Shown: positions 1 to 7,092 of the stretch, one piece after another
How the letters are laid out: the number at the start of each line of letters is the position of its first letter
Numbering within the stretch: the stretch's first letter is position 1
From: CBDUXT01 sp965371245
GTDB taxonomy: Bacteria > Planctomycetota > Phycisphaerae > UBA1845
Length of the DNA: 26,383 nt
Reading direction: 5' to 3'
Assembly: GCA_965371245.1 (NCBI GenBank)
Contig: CBDUXT010000080.1
Location: forward strand, 1-26,383
Position numbers and translations under genes: made by a program
The notes under the pieces: model-generated
The model's database searches: none
What the model was told of the DNA's origin: nothing
The model's input: only the letters and a program-made list of their open reading frames with translations

Positions 1-84
1 AACATCGGCACGGAGGCTGTTTCTTTCGTTGTCATAATCACTTGGAGCATGTTTAAGAAGGCTCTTTCCGAGCCGCGCCCGTAA
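1..84 (+). CDS. Possible C-terminal tail of a gene entering from the left edge (partial)
   Basis: Frame 1 is open from the first base to a TAA at 82-84. It gives about 27 residues containing a hydrophobic run (AVSFVVIITWSMF) followed by KKALSEPRP. This could be the last transmembrane segment and cytoplasmic tail of a membrane protein that starts outside the window. The last codons and the stop lie inside the palindromic repeat at 68-136, so the repeat seems to have supplied the end of the gene. The piece is too short to assign a family and may be chance. Confidence 0.25.
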   Translation, partial: NIGTEAVSFVVIITWSMFKKALSEPRP

Positions 85-136
85 GGAAGCGGTCCGGTTT
101 CGCACACGAAACCGCTCCCTCACACTCGCGGCTCGG
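68..136. repeat. Palindromic repeat, REP-like
   Basis: The arms 68-93 and 111-136 are inverted copies matching at about 21 of 26 positions. The inner sequence also pairs (ggtttcg with cgaaacc around 96-113), so the whole unit can fold into a long stem-loop. The right arm resembles 26242-26264 (20 of 23 positions). It runs directly into a 26-bp sequence at 135-160 that recurs at 19259-19284. This looks like a dispersed intergenic repeat rather than a terminator, because no T-tract follows. Confidence 0.6.
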
Positions 137-160
137 TTCGTCATGACCCTTCTTATACAC
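135..160 (+). repeat. Dispersed 26-bp repeat, copy A
   Basis: This stretch begins ggttcgtcat and ends atacac. It matches 19259-19284 at 23 of 26 positions, about 19 kb away in the same orientation. Both copies are intergenic. Copy A overlaps the end of the palindrome at 68-136 by two bases. The rest of 161-616 shows no convincing gene or structure; the open frames there have no recognisable protein features. Confidence 0.5.
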
Positions 161-616
161 CCTCTTGGAACCCGCCCGAGCAACATTAGGTTCACGGCGT
201 TGGGTGGCACGGTTTGACCGAGAGGTTACAAGATGCGTATGCGCTGGAGTCCCCTGGGTGGCATTGGACCGGTCCGAAAGGGCACGAGTCCCGAGGCATG
301 AATGGACCCGCCGCCTCTTCTGGTTACGCTCGAAGATCTTCATGGACCTCGCGTAAGGGAGTCCCGCATGGGTGCTTGGGCGACGTCTTGATCGTCCGAT
401 GAGTGAAGACTCGCGACCGAGGCAAGCAGACAACCCGAAGTACGGGGACACCGCCAGGTCAGGCCAGATGCAACGACGACCAACGCTCGCGTCCGGAGCG
501 TCAGGCGCCATCGAAAAAACACCCCTCGGAAAGTAACGAAAAAAGGGCGTGTCGCAGGGAAGATGCGTTGACCTCCTGCTTCATTTAGGTGCCACGCATG
601 AAATCAGGTATGAGGG

Positions 617-703
617 CTAGCAGAGCGCGACGTATGTCACCAAGGTCAGAAAGGCAATCCTGGCCTTCCGGCGAAAGAACCAATACAGGATGGCAATACT
701 CAT
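617..703 (-). CDS. Candidate 28-residue membrane peptide (weak)
   Basis: On the minus strand an ATG at 703 opens a 28-codon frame ending in TAG at 617-619. The peptide has two hydrophobic stretches around a basic patch (SIAILYWFF, RRKAR, IAFLTLVTYVAL). A perfect TATAAT lies on the same strand at 756-751, and a purine-rich stretch (ggagaagaag) lies just upstream of the ATG. These are the only hints of expression. No family is recognised, and a frame this short is easily produced by chance. Otherwise 704-960 holds no gene I can support. Confidence 0.2.
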   Translation of the reverse strand: MSIAILYWFFRRKARIAFLTLVTYVALC

Positions 704-750
704 GTCGCTTCTTCTCCACCTCGCGTGGCTACGCCGAATCGCGTCCACCT

Positions 751-756
751 ATTATA
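751..756 (-). promoter_or_regulatory. Putative -10 box (TATAAT) on the minus strand
   Basis: Reading the minus strand, ctggcTATAATaggtgg contains a perfect sigma-70-type -10 hexamer about 48 bases before the ATG of the 617-703 ORF. I see no good -35 hexamer. It fits the cTANAAT pattern found at several other intergenic sites in the window. Confidence 0.3.
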
Positions 757-960
757 GCCAGGTAGCACGGAAGCCGCCGGGCGTCGATGAGGCGATGGCG
801 GGCGGTAACGCCCGGTAAGACGCCTGTCCCGGAGGGCGCCGAAGCGGACTTGAGGCTCGGTGGAAAGACAGGCAAGAAACGCGGAAACTGCGGGCGGGTG
901 GACCGTGCGACGCAATTGTGGTGCCGAAGAGGTCACGGCTGGGGCGGCGACGCTCGCCGA

Positions 961-1398
961 CTATGTTGGGATGATGACCTGCTCGTTGGAGGGCTCGCTC
1001 GTTCCGGTGTCGTCGGTGGCCGAGCAGGTGAACGAAAACGCCACCCCGATGTCAGAGCCTTCCACGATGAAGCTGGCGGAGCCCGTGGCTCGATCGACAA
1101 ACAACCGGCCCTCATCGGGCTGAAACGCAAAGGTCGTGCCCAGCGAGCCGCCGGTGACGACCTCGCACCGGAGGATGACCTCTTCGCCGACTTGCGGAGA
1201 GGGGTTCGAGAGGGTCAGGCGAACGACCGGCACGTCGCCCGCCGCGGGGTCGGTGCCGCCGTTCCGTGGAATCGGAAGTGCGCAACCCGAAGCCAGTAAC
1301 AACCCGGCAATCCCCGCGCTGTAGTGTCGAAGATCGCCCCGAAGGCGCACGAGCGTCGTCGCGATGGCTGCGTTTCGAGGGAATCTCACCTCACCCAT
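961..1398 (-). CDS. Small Ig-like lipoprotein
   Basis: This 145-residue protein is predicted to be lipid-anchored. The lipobox is LASGC with Cys39, preceded by a hydrophobic run (SAGIAGLLLA). After a Gly/Pro/Asp linker the rest reads as a single beta-rich Ig-like domain: LTLSNPSPQVGEEVILRC, an FAFQPDEGRLFV segment, then FTCSATDDTG. Two cysteines are placed like the disulphide pair of Ig folds. The function is not identifiable; such domains usually mediate surface adhesion or act as spacers. The ATG at 1398 is preferred over longer frames because GAGG sits at 1403-1406, four bases upstream, and the longer N-terminus would bury the signal peptide. The gene is divergent from the polysaccharide operon and shares with it the intergenic region carrying the 1496-1521 palindrome. 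Confidence 0.65.
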   Translation of the reverse strand: MGEVRFPRNAAIATTLVRLRGDLRHYSAGIAGLLLASGCALPIPRNGGTDPAAGDVPVVRLTLSNPSPQVGEEVILRCEVVTGGSLGTTFAFQPDEGRLFVDRATGSASFIVEGSDIGVAFSFTCSATDDTGTSEPSNEQVIIPT

Positions 1399-1495
1399 AC
1401 TACCTCGCAGTCCAGCAGAGTCCAGGACACGAGTGCTGCCATCGGGGAGCGCTCTGCGAGTACGGCGGATTGCCTCTTGGGTTCGTTTCTGTAAT

Positions 1496-1521
1496 CTATG
1501 GTAAACAAAGAGTTTACATAG
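1496..1521. promoter_or_regulatory. AT-rich palindrome, operator-like
   Basis: The sequence ctatggtaaac (1496-1506), then five bases, then gtttacatag (1512-1521) is an inverted repeat with one bulged base. It is AT-rich in a GC-rich region and lies between the divergent lipoprotein (start 1398) and the polysaccharide export operon (start about 1807). That position and symmetry suit a dimeric regulator. I see nothing else in 1399-1806 apart from weak promoter-like AT-rich sequence around 1725-1755. Confidence 0.35.
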
Positions 1522-1806
1522 CAGGCGCCCTTGGCGTGGCGAGGTTGTGACGTGAGCACCGACGGTTCGCATGGTTGAAACACGCTTCGTGGCGGCCAAC
1601 ATCGGCCGCGGCTGCCTCGGTCGTCGGTTGGCTGTTGCATCCGATTGGCCCGAGCACCTAAACCAAGCCTTTCCTGCGAGCCGATAATCTCAGGTCAGGT
1701 GCGCGTAATTCGGCCGATCTGCCATAACTGAATAAACGTCTTTTCACTTTAAGTATTGCTTGAGAGCGGGGAGTTGGTGAGTTTGCAACATCGAAAAGGG
1801 ACCTGC

Positions 1807-3441
1807 GTGCGGCGCGCCGTAGTGATCCTCGCGCCTGGTTCGGCGTTGTGTCTTGCGGCGCTCACGATCGGCTGCAACGCCGTGCGCAACGGCTGGCTCG
1901 ACCCGACCGCCTTGGGAAACTTTGACCAAAGCGCGAGCATGGCCATCCGCACGTCGCTGTCCCTTGAAGACACGCCGCAGGGCATACCGGGTTCGAGTTT
2001 CCCGACGCCGGAGGATCGCATCGTCAAGCAGGTCGAGTACCCGATCATGTCGGGTGACACACTGGCGATCGAGATTTATGAACTCCGCCACCGCGACCTG
2101 CCCTTTCAGGCCCAGGCCGTTGTCTCGTCTGCAGGGTATGTGAATTTGCCCGTCGTGGGGAAGGTCGATGCCGCCTGGCGAACGGCGCCGGAGTTCGAAC
2201 GGGCACTGGTCGATGCGCTTCGTGTCCAAGGCATCCTCCTGAACCCCGAAGTGACGGTGAACCCCGTCTTTCTTCAGGCGGCCACCTATTCGATCTTCGG
2301 AATCGGCGTCAGCGCCGCGAACAACGCACCGCTTAGAGCGGGCACGTTCCCGATTCGTCGCCCGGATCTGCGCGTGCTCGAGGCCATCAACCAGGTCGGC
2401 GGACTCAGCGAGTTCGTGACCGAGGTCTACGTCTTCAGGTATGACGACCCGACCTGGAACGCGATGCGCAACCCCCCCAGCGAGAAACAGGCTCCTGAGA
2501 AGGTGGAGCCACCACGCGACCCGGACGAACCCGCGGACCCGCCGTTGCCGCGGCCGGGCTCGCAGGGTGAACCCTCGGCCGCGCCGACCGACGCTCCTGA
2601 GAAGACAACCGACGATTCCGCCCGAGAAGCCCTGCTCGATGCCGTCGAAGGCAGGAACGCAGGGCGGCAGCCTCAAGCGACACCTACGGACGTGCCGGCG
2701 GAGTTGGAACCGGGGCTGACCGATCCCTTCGTCTGGATCGACGGCGAGTTCGTCCGAAACCCGGCCTACGTCGGCGAGGCAGCGGGCTCGACCACGGCCG
2801 CCCCGCCCGGATCGATTGGGACGGTCGCGCCGGCCATCGACTGGGCGCGGCTCACCGGGGAGGCTTCCTATCGCATCATCCGGATACCGGCCGAGGTTCT
2901 GCGAAGCGGCGACCCGGCTGCCGACATCGTCGTGCGCGCCGGGGACGTGATTCGTATCGTCAGCGGCGAGATCGGTGAGTACTATGTCATGGGGCAGGTG
3001 AACCGCGTGGGGGCGTTCCGGTTCAATGCCGAGCCGATCAGGCTGAAGGCGGCCATTGCGGCGGCGGGCGGGCTATCGACGCTTGCCTGGCCCAGTCGAT
3101 GCACGGTCTACCGCCGCCTCGGGCAGCGCGAGCAGATGATCCAGGTGGACCTGGACCGAATCTTCGCTGGTCAGGACGAGGATTTCTTCATCAAGCGGGG
3201 TGACATCATCAACGTCGGCACGCATCCGTTCGCACCGTTCTTGCGAAGCTTGCGCGACTTCACCATTCCCAACCCCGTCAGCAACGTCGGCTACTCGTTC
3301 ACCTATGCGCGGAACTTCGCGGATATCGATTCGTTCGTCGGCCAGACAAACCCCCGGAACGCGCGGGCGCGCGATACCCGGTTCCGGAACCTGTTTCAGC
3401 CCGTGTTCAACCGAGCGCTTCCGGCTCTGTTCGTACCGTAG
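1807..3441 (+). CDS. Polysaccharide export lipoprotein with SLBB domains (Wza/OtnA-like)
   Basis: This 544-residue protein is expected to form the outer-membrane channel for capsule or exopolysaccharide export. A signal peptide ends in lipobox LTIGC with Cys23. The Poly_export domain starts near residue 77 (YPIMSGDTLAIEIYE, then GYVNLPVVGKV). A first SLBB-like domain follows from about 159, interrupted by a Pro/Glu/Asp-rich insertion of about 140 residues (roughly 213-352). A second SLBB domain starts near 390 (YYVMGQVNRVGAF, then AAIAAAGGLSTLAWP, GDIINVG). I chose GTG 1807 because AAGGGA lies five bases upstream and it gives a normal signal peptide; TTG 1756 and GTG 1777 are in-frame alternatives. 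The stop is 9 bases before the exosortase start, so the two are co-transcribed and probably act together. Wza-type periplasmic channels normally pair with a Wzc-like kinase, which is the third gene here. Confidence 0.88.
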   Translation: MRRAVVILAPGSALCLAALTIGCNAVRNGWLDPTALGNFDQSASMAIRTSLSLEDTPQGIPGSSFPTPEDRIVKQVEYPIMSGDTLAIEIYELRHRDLPFQAQAVVSSAGYVNLPVVGKVDAAWRTAPEFERALVDALRVQGILLNPEVTVNPVFLQAATYSIFGIGVSAANNAPLRAGTFPIRRPDLRVLEAINQVGGLSEFVTEVYVFRYDDPTWNAMRNPPSEKQAPEKVEPPRDPDEPADPPLPRPGSQGEPSAAPTDAPEKTTDDSAREALLDAVEGRNAGRQPQATPTDVPAELEPGLTDPFVWIDGEFVRNPAYVGEAAGSTTAAPPGSIGTVAPAIDWARLTGEASYRIIRIPAEVLRSGDPAADIVVRAGDVIRIVSGEIGEYYVMGQVNRVGAFRFNAEPIRLKAAIAAAGGLSTLAWPSRCTVYRRLGQREQMIQVDLDRIFAGQDEDFFIKRGDIINVGTHPFAPFLRSLRDFTIPNPVSNVGYSFTYARNFADIDSFVGQTNPRNARARDTRFRNLFQPVFNRALPALFVP

Positions 3442-3450
3442 GAGAACGGT

Positions 3451-4413
3451 GTGAGCTCTTCGGCATCCACAGCGCCAGGCGACCTGTCATCCGTACAGGT
3501 TGCGCCCGCGCGGAGCTGGAGTGAGTTTCTGTCGGGGTCCCGGCGCATCCGGCTGGCGATCGTGGTGCTATTGCTGCTGCTCGTCTACGAGAACACGCTT
3601 CGCCACGTGATCGTGATGCGATGGATCAACGAGGGCGATTGGTCACACGGCTTCCTCATCCCGATCTTCAGCTTGTACTTCCTGGCGACTCGGCGCGAGG
3701 CGCTGTTTCGCTTGCGCCCCACACCCTGTTACTGGGGTGCCGCAATCCTGGCACTATCGCTGGCGGTTTTTTTCTATTGCGGCTGGATCCTCCACATGGG
3801 CTATCCCCAGGGGCTGTCCATCATCGGGGCGATCTTCGGCGTCACGCTGCTACTCGGCGGCTGGGGGACCATCCGCATCGCCTGGTTCCCCATTATGTTT
3901 CTCCTTCTGGCGATTCCGCTGCCCAACCGCCTCTTCGTGGCGATGACCCTGCCGCTTCGGCAACTGGCATCGACGGTGGCGGCGGCGGTGATGCCGCTGT
4001 TCGCGGCCGGCCTGCACACCGAAGCGCAGGCCGTCGTGATCGACTACGTCATGCCGGGCATGCCGCCCAGTTCGCTCAACGTCGAGGAGGCATGCAGCGG
4101 CATGCGATCCGCCATGGCATTTGTGACGCTGGGGGTGGCCATGGCGTACCTCGGTGAACGGCCGCTCTGGCAGCGGCTCCTCATGCTGAGTACGTGTGTG
4201 CCCATCGCGGTGCTGTGCAACACAATCCGCGTCATCATCAGTGGCCTGCTCGTGGTCCACGGCTATCCCGAGTGGTCCACCGGGACGCCGCACCAGGTTC
4301 TGGGCATGCTGATGTTTGGCGTCGCTTTGGCGCTGTATGCGTTGATTGGATACCTTCTAAGCCACCTGTTTGTCGATGAGCCTGGCAGCGGCGCCCAGTC
4401 GGTCGGTACATGA
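3451..4413 (+). CDS. Exosortase (EpsH/Xrt family transpeptidase)
   Basis: This 320-residue polytopic inner-membrane protein has about eight hydrophobic segments and carries the exosortase catalytic triad. Cys215 is in EEACSGMRS with Arg219 next to it, Arg260 is in NTIRV, and His281 is in TGTPHQVLG. Exosortases cleave C-terminal PEP-CTERM-type sorting signals and are thought to transfer the protein to a surface anchor. The GTG start is supported by TAGGAG at 3439-3444, six bases upstream. The protein ends shortly after the last membrane helix, so there is no fused EpsI domain, and no separate EpsI gene follows. No PEP-CTERM substrate is visible in the window. Its position between a polysaccharide exporter and a chain-length kinase matches the known association of exosortases with exopolysaccharide loci. 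The exosortase subtype cannot be settled by eye. Confidence 0.9.
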   Translation: MSSSASTAPGDLSSVQVAPARSWSEFLSGSRRIRLAIVVLLLLLVYENTLRHVIVMRWINEGDWSHGFLIPIFSLYFLATRREALFRLRPTPCYWGAAILALSLAVFFYCGWILHMGYPQGLSIIGAIFGVTLLLGGWGTIRIAWFPIMFLLLAIPLPNRLFVAMTLPLRQLASTVAAAVMPLFAAGLHTEAQAVVIDYVMPGMPPSSLNVEEACSGMRSAMAFVTLGVAMAYLGERPLWQRLLMLSTCVPIAVLCNTIRVIISGLLVVHGYPEWSTGTPHQVLGMLMFGVALALYALIGYLLSHLFVDEPGSGAQSVGT

Positions 4414-4453
4414 TGACTCCGTGCAGCGACGACTCGCCCGGGCTCGGCTCGAA

Positions 4454-6694
4454 ATGGATGACCCGATGACCTCACTTTCGTCCACCGTACAAGAGCGGAT
4501 CAGCTTGCCGGCCCCCACGCGCGGCCCGGGGGCCGGCGGAAGCTCCCCCATCACGGCAACGGACATCATCGCCATGTTGCGGCGCCGAACCGTGCTGATC
4601 GTGGTGCTGTTCGTGTTCTTCTCGGCGTTAACCGGCGGCGGGTTCGTGCTTTGGTGGATCCACTTTCCCGGCTATCGCGCCGAAGCCCTGATCGAGTGTG
4701 TCTCCAACATTCCCGACGCCGGCCTCACCGTCGAACAACAGCGTCTTCGTCAGGACGAGCACGAACGCTTCGTTTTGACGCAGGCGACTCTTCTGAAGAG
4801 CCCCGGCGTTTTGGGCAAGGCGCTTCAGGTGACGGCGGTGCGGGAAACCGGCTGGTACAAGTCCGTCGATCCCGGTGAGCAGCTGTTGGAGCTGACGGGC
4901 GACCTGCGTTCCGGTCCGGTCCGTGGCACAAACCTTCTCCGCGTGGCCATCGAGACCCGCGGCCTCAAGGATGCGCCGGTGATCGTCAACGAGGTGGTTC
5001 GGCAGTGGTTGGATCACGTCAAGAAGCACTCCGCCGACGAGCTCACGGATGAACCGCTCGAGGCCGCGCGGCGCGAGTTGCAAGAGCTCGACAGCGATAT
5101 TCTCGCCGGCCAAACCCGGCTCAAAAGCATCCAGATGCAGCTCGCCCCCGGGACCATACTCGACCCCGGAGGCAATGTTGCCAGCCAACAGGTCAAGGAA
5201 GCTGCCACGCAGGTGGCGCAGCGAAGGTTGGAGCGCTCCCTGCTGGAACCGTTGCGCCAGATCTACAACGACGCCACGGGCGTCGCCGTCACCGCGGAGG
5301 ACCGCGCGTTCGTCGAGGCGGACCCCCAGGTCGCCGCGGCCGCACAGCGACTGCTGCTTCTTGAACAACAACACGACGCCGACGCCGCGGTGTACGGCCG
5401 CGAACACACCGTGACCCGCCAGATCGAGGCCCAGATTCGTGCGTCCGCCGACAAGCTCCACGAGCTGCACACGGAGCGGTTGGCCGAGCGTCGCGCGAGC
5501 ATCCGCGAGCAAACGAACACGGCCTATGACACGACCGTCCACGCCTTGCTCGTTGCCCAGGAGCAGCTCCTGAAGGCGGAAGGAGCACTCCACGATCAGG
5601 ACAGCCTGCGATTCGATTACGCCACGGTGGAAGCCTCGCTTGAAGTCCAGATAGAAGAGCGTCAGACGCTCAACGAGTACGTCAAGAACCTGTCGCGGAT
5701 CAAGACCCAGAAGACGGCGGTTCGCGTCAACGTCCAGCAAGGCGCGACCGATCCGCTCGAGCGGAGCAGTCCGAGCTTGTTTCTGATTCCCGTGGGGGTT
5801 TTCATGGCGCTGGCGCTATCCTTCGGAATCGCGCTGGGGCTGGAAATGCTCGACACCTCGGTGCGGACGCCGCAGGACATCGTGCGTCATCTGGAGGTCG
5901 CGCTGCTGGGGTTCATCCCGCACACCGACGACGAGGAAGTCAATATCCAGCGGGTGGAGACGGCTGTTCGAGACACGCCCAACTCGATGGTAGCCGAGGC
6001 CTTCCATCAGATTCGCACGAACCTACAGTTTAGCGCGCCGGCGGAGCGGCAGCGCGCCGTCCTGGTCACCAGCCCGCGACCCAGTGACGGCAAGACCACG
6101 ATCGCGTGCAACCTCGCGCTCGCGCTGTCGCAGGGCGGGCGGCGCGTGCTTCTGGTCGATGCCAACTTCAGACGACCGGGCATTCACCGCGTGTTCACCG
6201 AAGCCAAGCCCGAGGGGCTGAGCAACTTGCTGATCGGCGAAGGATCGCTCGAGACGGTCGTAGCGCAGACGGCCGCTCCACACCTGGACGTGCTCGGCAG
6301 CGGCCCGACACCCCCCAACCCTGTTGATCTGTTGGGCAGCGAACACTGCCAGGCCTTCCTGCGGGAAGCGACGTCGCGCTACGACCAGGTCATCATCGAT
6401 ACCTCGCCGATTCTTCTGGCGAGTGACGCGGCGGTCCTCGGGCCGTTGGTGGATGGCGTCATCGTCGTGGTGCGGGCCAAGAAGAACTCACGCGGCGCGG
6501 CCCAACGTGCGTGCGGATTGCTGTCCGGCGTCGGTGCCCATGTGTTCGGTGCGGTCTTGAACGCCGCGCAGGTGGCGCGCGGGGGCTACTTCCGCGAGCA
6601 GCTTCGTGCCTACTATGACTACCAGCCAGACGCCGACGCGAGGCGCCCCAGCCGACCGGCGCTTCCCAAGCAACCTCCGACCGCCAAGGCGTAG
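4454..6694 (+). CDS. Polysaccharide chain-length regulator fused to BY-kinase (Wzz/GumC-CpsD type)
   Basis: This protein of about 746 residues controls polymer length and export by autophosphorylation. The first transmembrane helix is at about 46-70 and a long periplasmic coiled-coil part follows. The second helix is at about 441-466 (SLFLIPVGVFMALALSFGIA), and the cytoplasmic tyrosine kinase comes after it. Walker A is PSDGKTT with Lys547, Walker A' is LLVDANFRRP with Asp569, and Walker B is VIIDTSP with Asp649. A short tyrosine cluster near the C-terminus (Y720, Y721, Y723) is the likely autophosphorylation tail. Walker A' has Asn where most family members have a second Asp. The start is uncertain: ATG 4454 or 4466 gives a normal N-terminus, while TTG 4370 and ATG 4376 would overlap the exosortase gene; none has a strong ribosome site. 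It is the last gene of the operon. Confidence 0.88.
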   Translation: MDDPMTSLSSTVQERISLPAPTRGPGAGGSSPITATDIIAMLRRRTVLIVVLFVFFSALTGGGFVLWWIHFPGYRAEALIECVSNIPDAGLTVEQQRLRQDEHERFVLTQATLLKSPGVLGKALQVTAVRETGWYKSVDPGEQLLELTGDLRSGPVRGTNLLRVAIETRGLKDAPVIVNEVVRQWLDHVKKHSADELTDEPLEAARRELQELDSDILAGQTRLKSIQMQLAPGTILDPGGNVASQQVKEAATQVAQRRLERSLLEPLRQIYNDATGVAVTAEDRAFVEADPQVAAAAQRLLLLEQQHDADAAVYGREHTVTRQIEAQIRASADKLHELHTERLAERRASIREQTNTAYDTTVHALLVAQEQLLKAEGALHDQDSLRFDYATVEASLEVQIEERQTLNEYVKNLSRIKTQKTAVRVNVQQGATDPLERSSPSLFLIPVGVFMALALSFGIALGLEMLDTSVRTPQDIVRHLEVALLGFIPHTDDEEVNIQRVETAVRDTPNSMVAEAFHQIRTNLQFSAPAERQRAVLVTSPRPSDGKTTIACNLALALSQGGRRVLLVDANFRRPGIHRVFTEAKPEGLSNLLIGEGSLETVVAQTAAPHLDVLGSGPTPPNPVDLLGSEHCQAFLREATSRYDQVIIDTSPILLASDAAVLGPLVDGVIVVVRAKKNSRGAAQRACGLLSGVGAHVFGAVLNAAQVARGGYFREQLRAYYDYQPDADARRPSRPALPKQPPTAKA

Positions 6695-6750
6695 GAACTC
6701 GGGTCTGTGACGGATCGGCGCTGGCAGTTTTCAGGGATTGGTGCCCGATC

Positions 6751-6767
6751 CTTCGCTTTTGGCGAAG
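6751..6767. repeat. Hairpin after the BY-kinase gene
   Basis: The stem cttcgc / gcgaag has a ttttg loop and lies 56 bases after the BY-kinase stop. Outer bases atcctt and aaggat (about 6748-6780) can extend it with an internal bulge. There is no T-tract behind it, so it is either a weak terminator or a repeat. The remainder of 6695-6909 shows nothing else I can support. Confidence 0.3.
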
Positions 6768-7092
6768 CGTGGGGGAAGGATGAGCCCCCGGGAACCGTCA
6801 CTTGGTCCGTCCATTTTCCACCCTTGCTTCGCATGAATGGGGCACCCACCCGGTTCGTTTCACTCCGATTGCGCGTGGCGCGCTATGGTGGCTTGGTCCG
6901 ACAACATCCCTAGCCCAAGTTACGCAGTAGTTGAGGATTCGGAGGAATCTTTGAAAAGAACCCATCGATAGCGGGCCATGCTGAAGGATTTGTCTGCTCA
7001 AACGCCGTGTAGTCACGACCAAGTTGCTTGCCCGAGCGTTTTTTTGTGCCATTCTCGTTGTAGAGGAAACGTTACTCAACAGCAGGGATGCC

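Noticed and set aside
787..1299. Plus-strand frame of 170 codons
   Set aside because: It lies opposite the Ig-like lipoprotein, is rich in Arg and Gly without any motif, and is best explained as a shadow of that gene.
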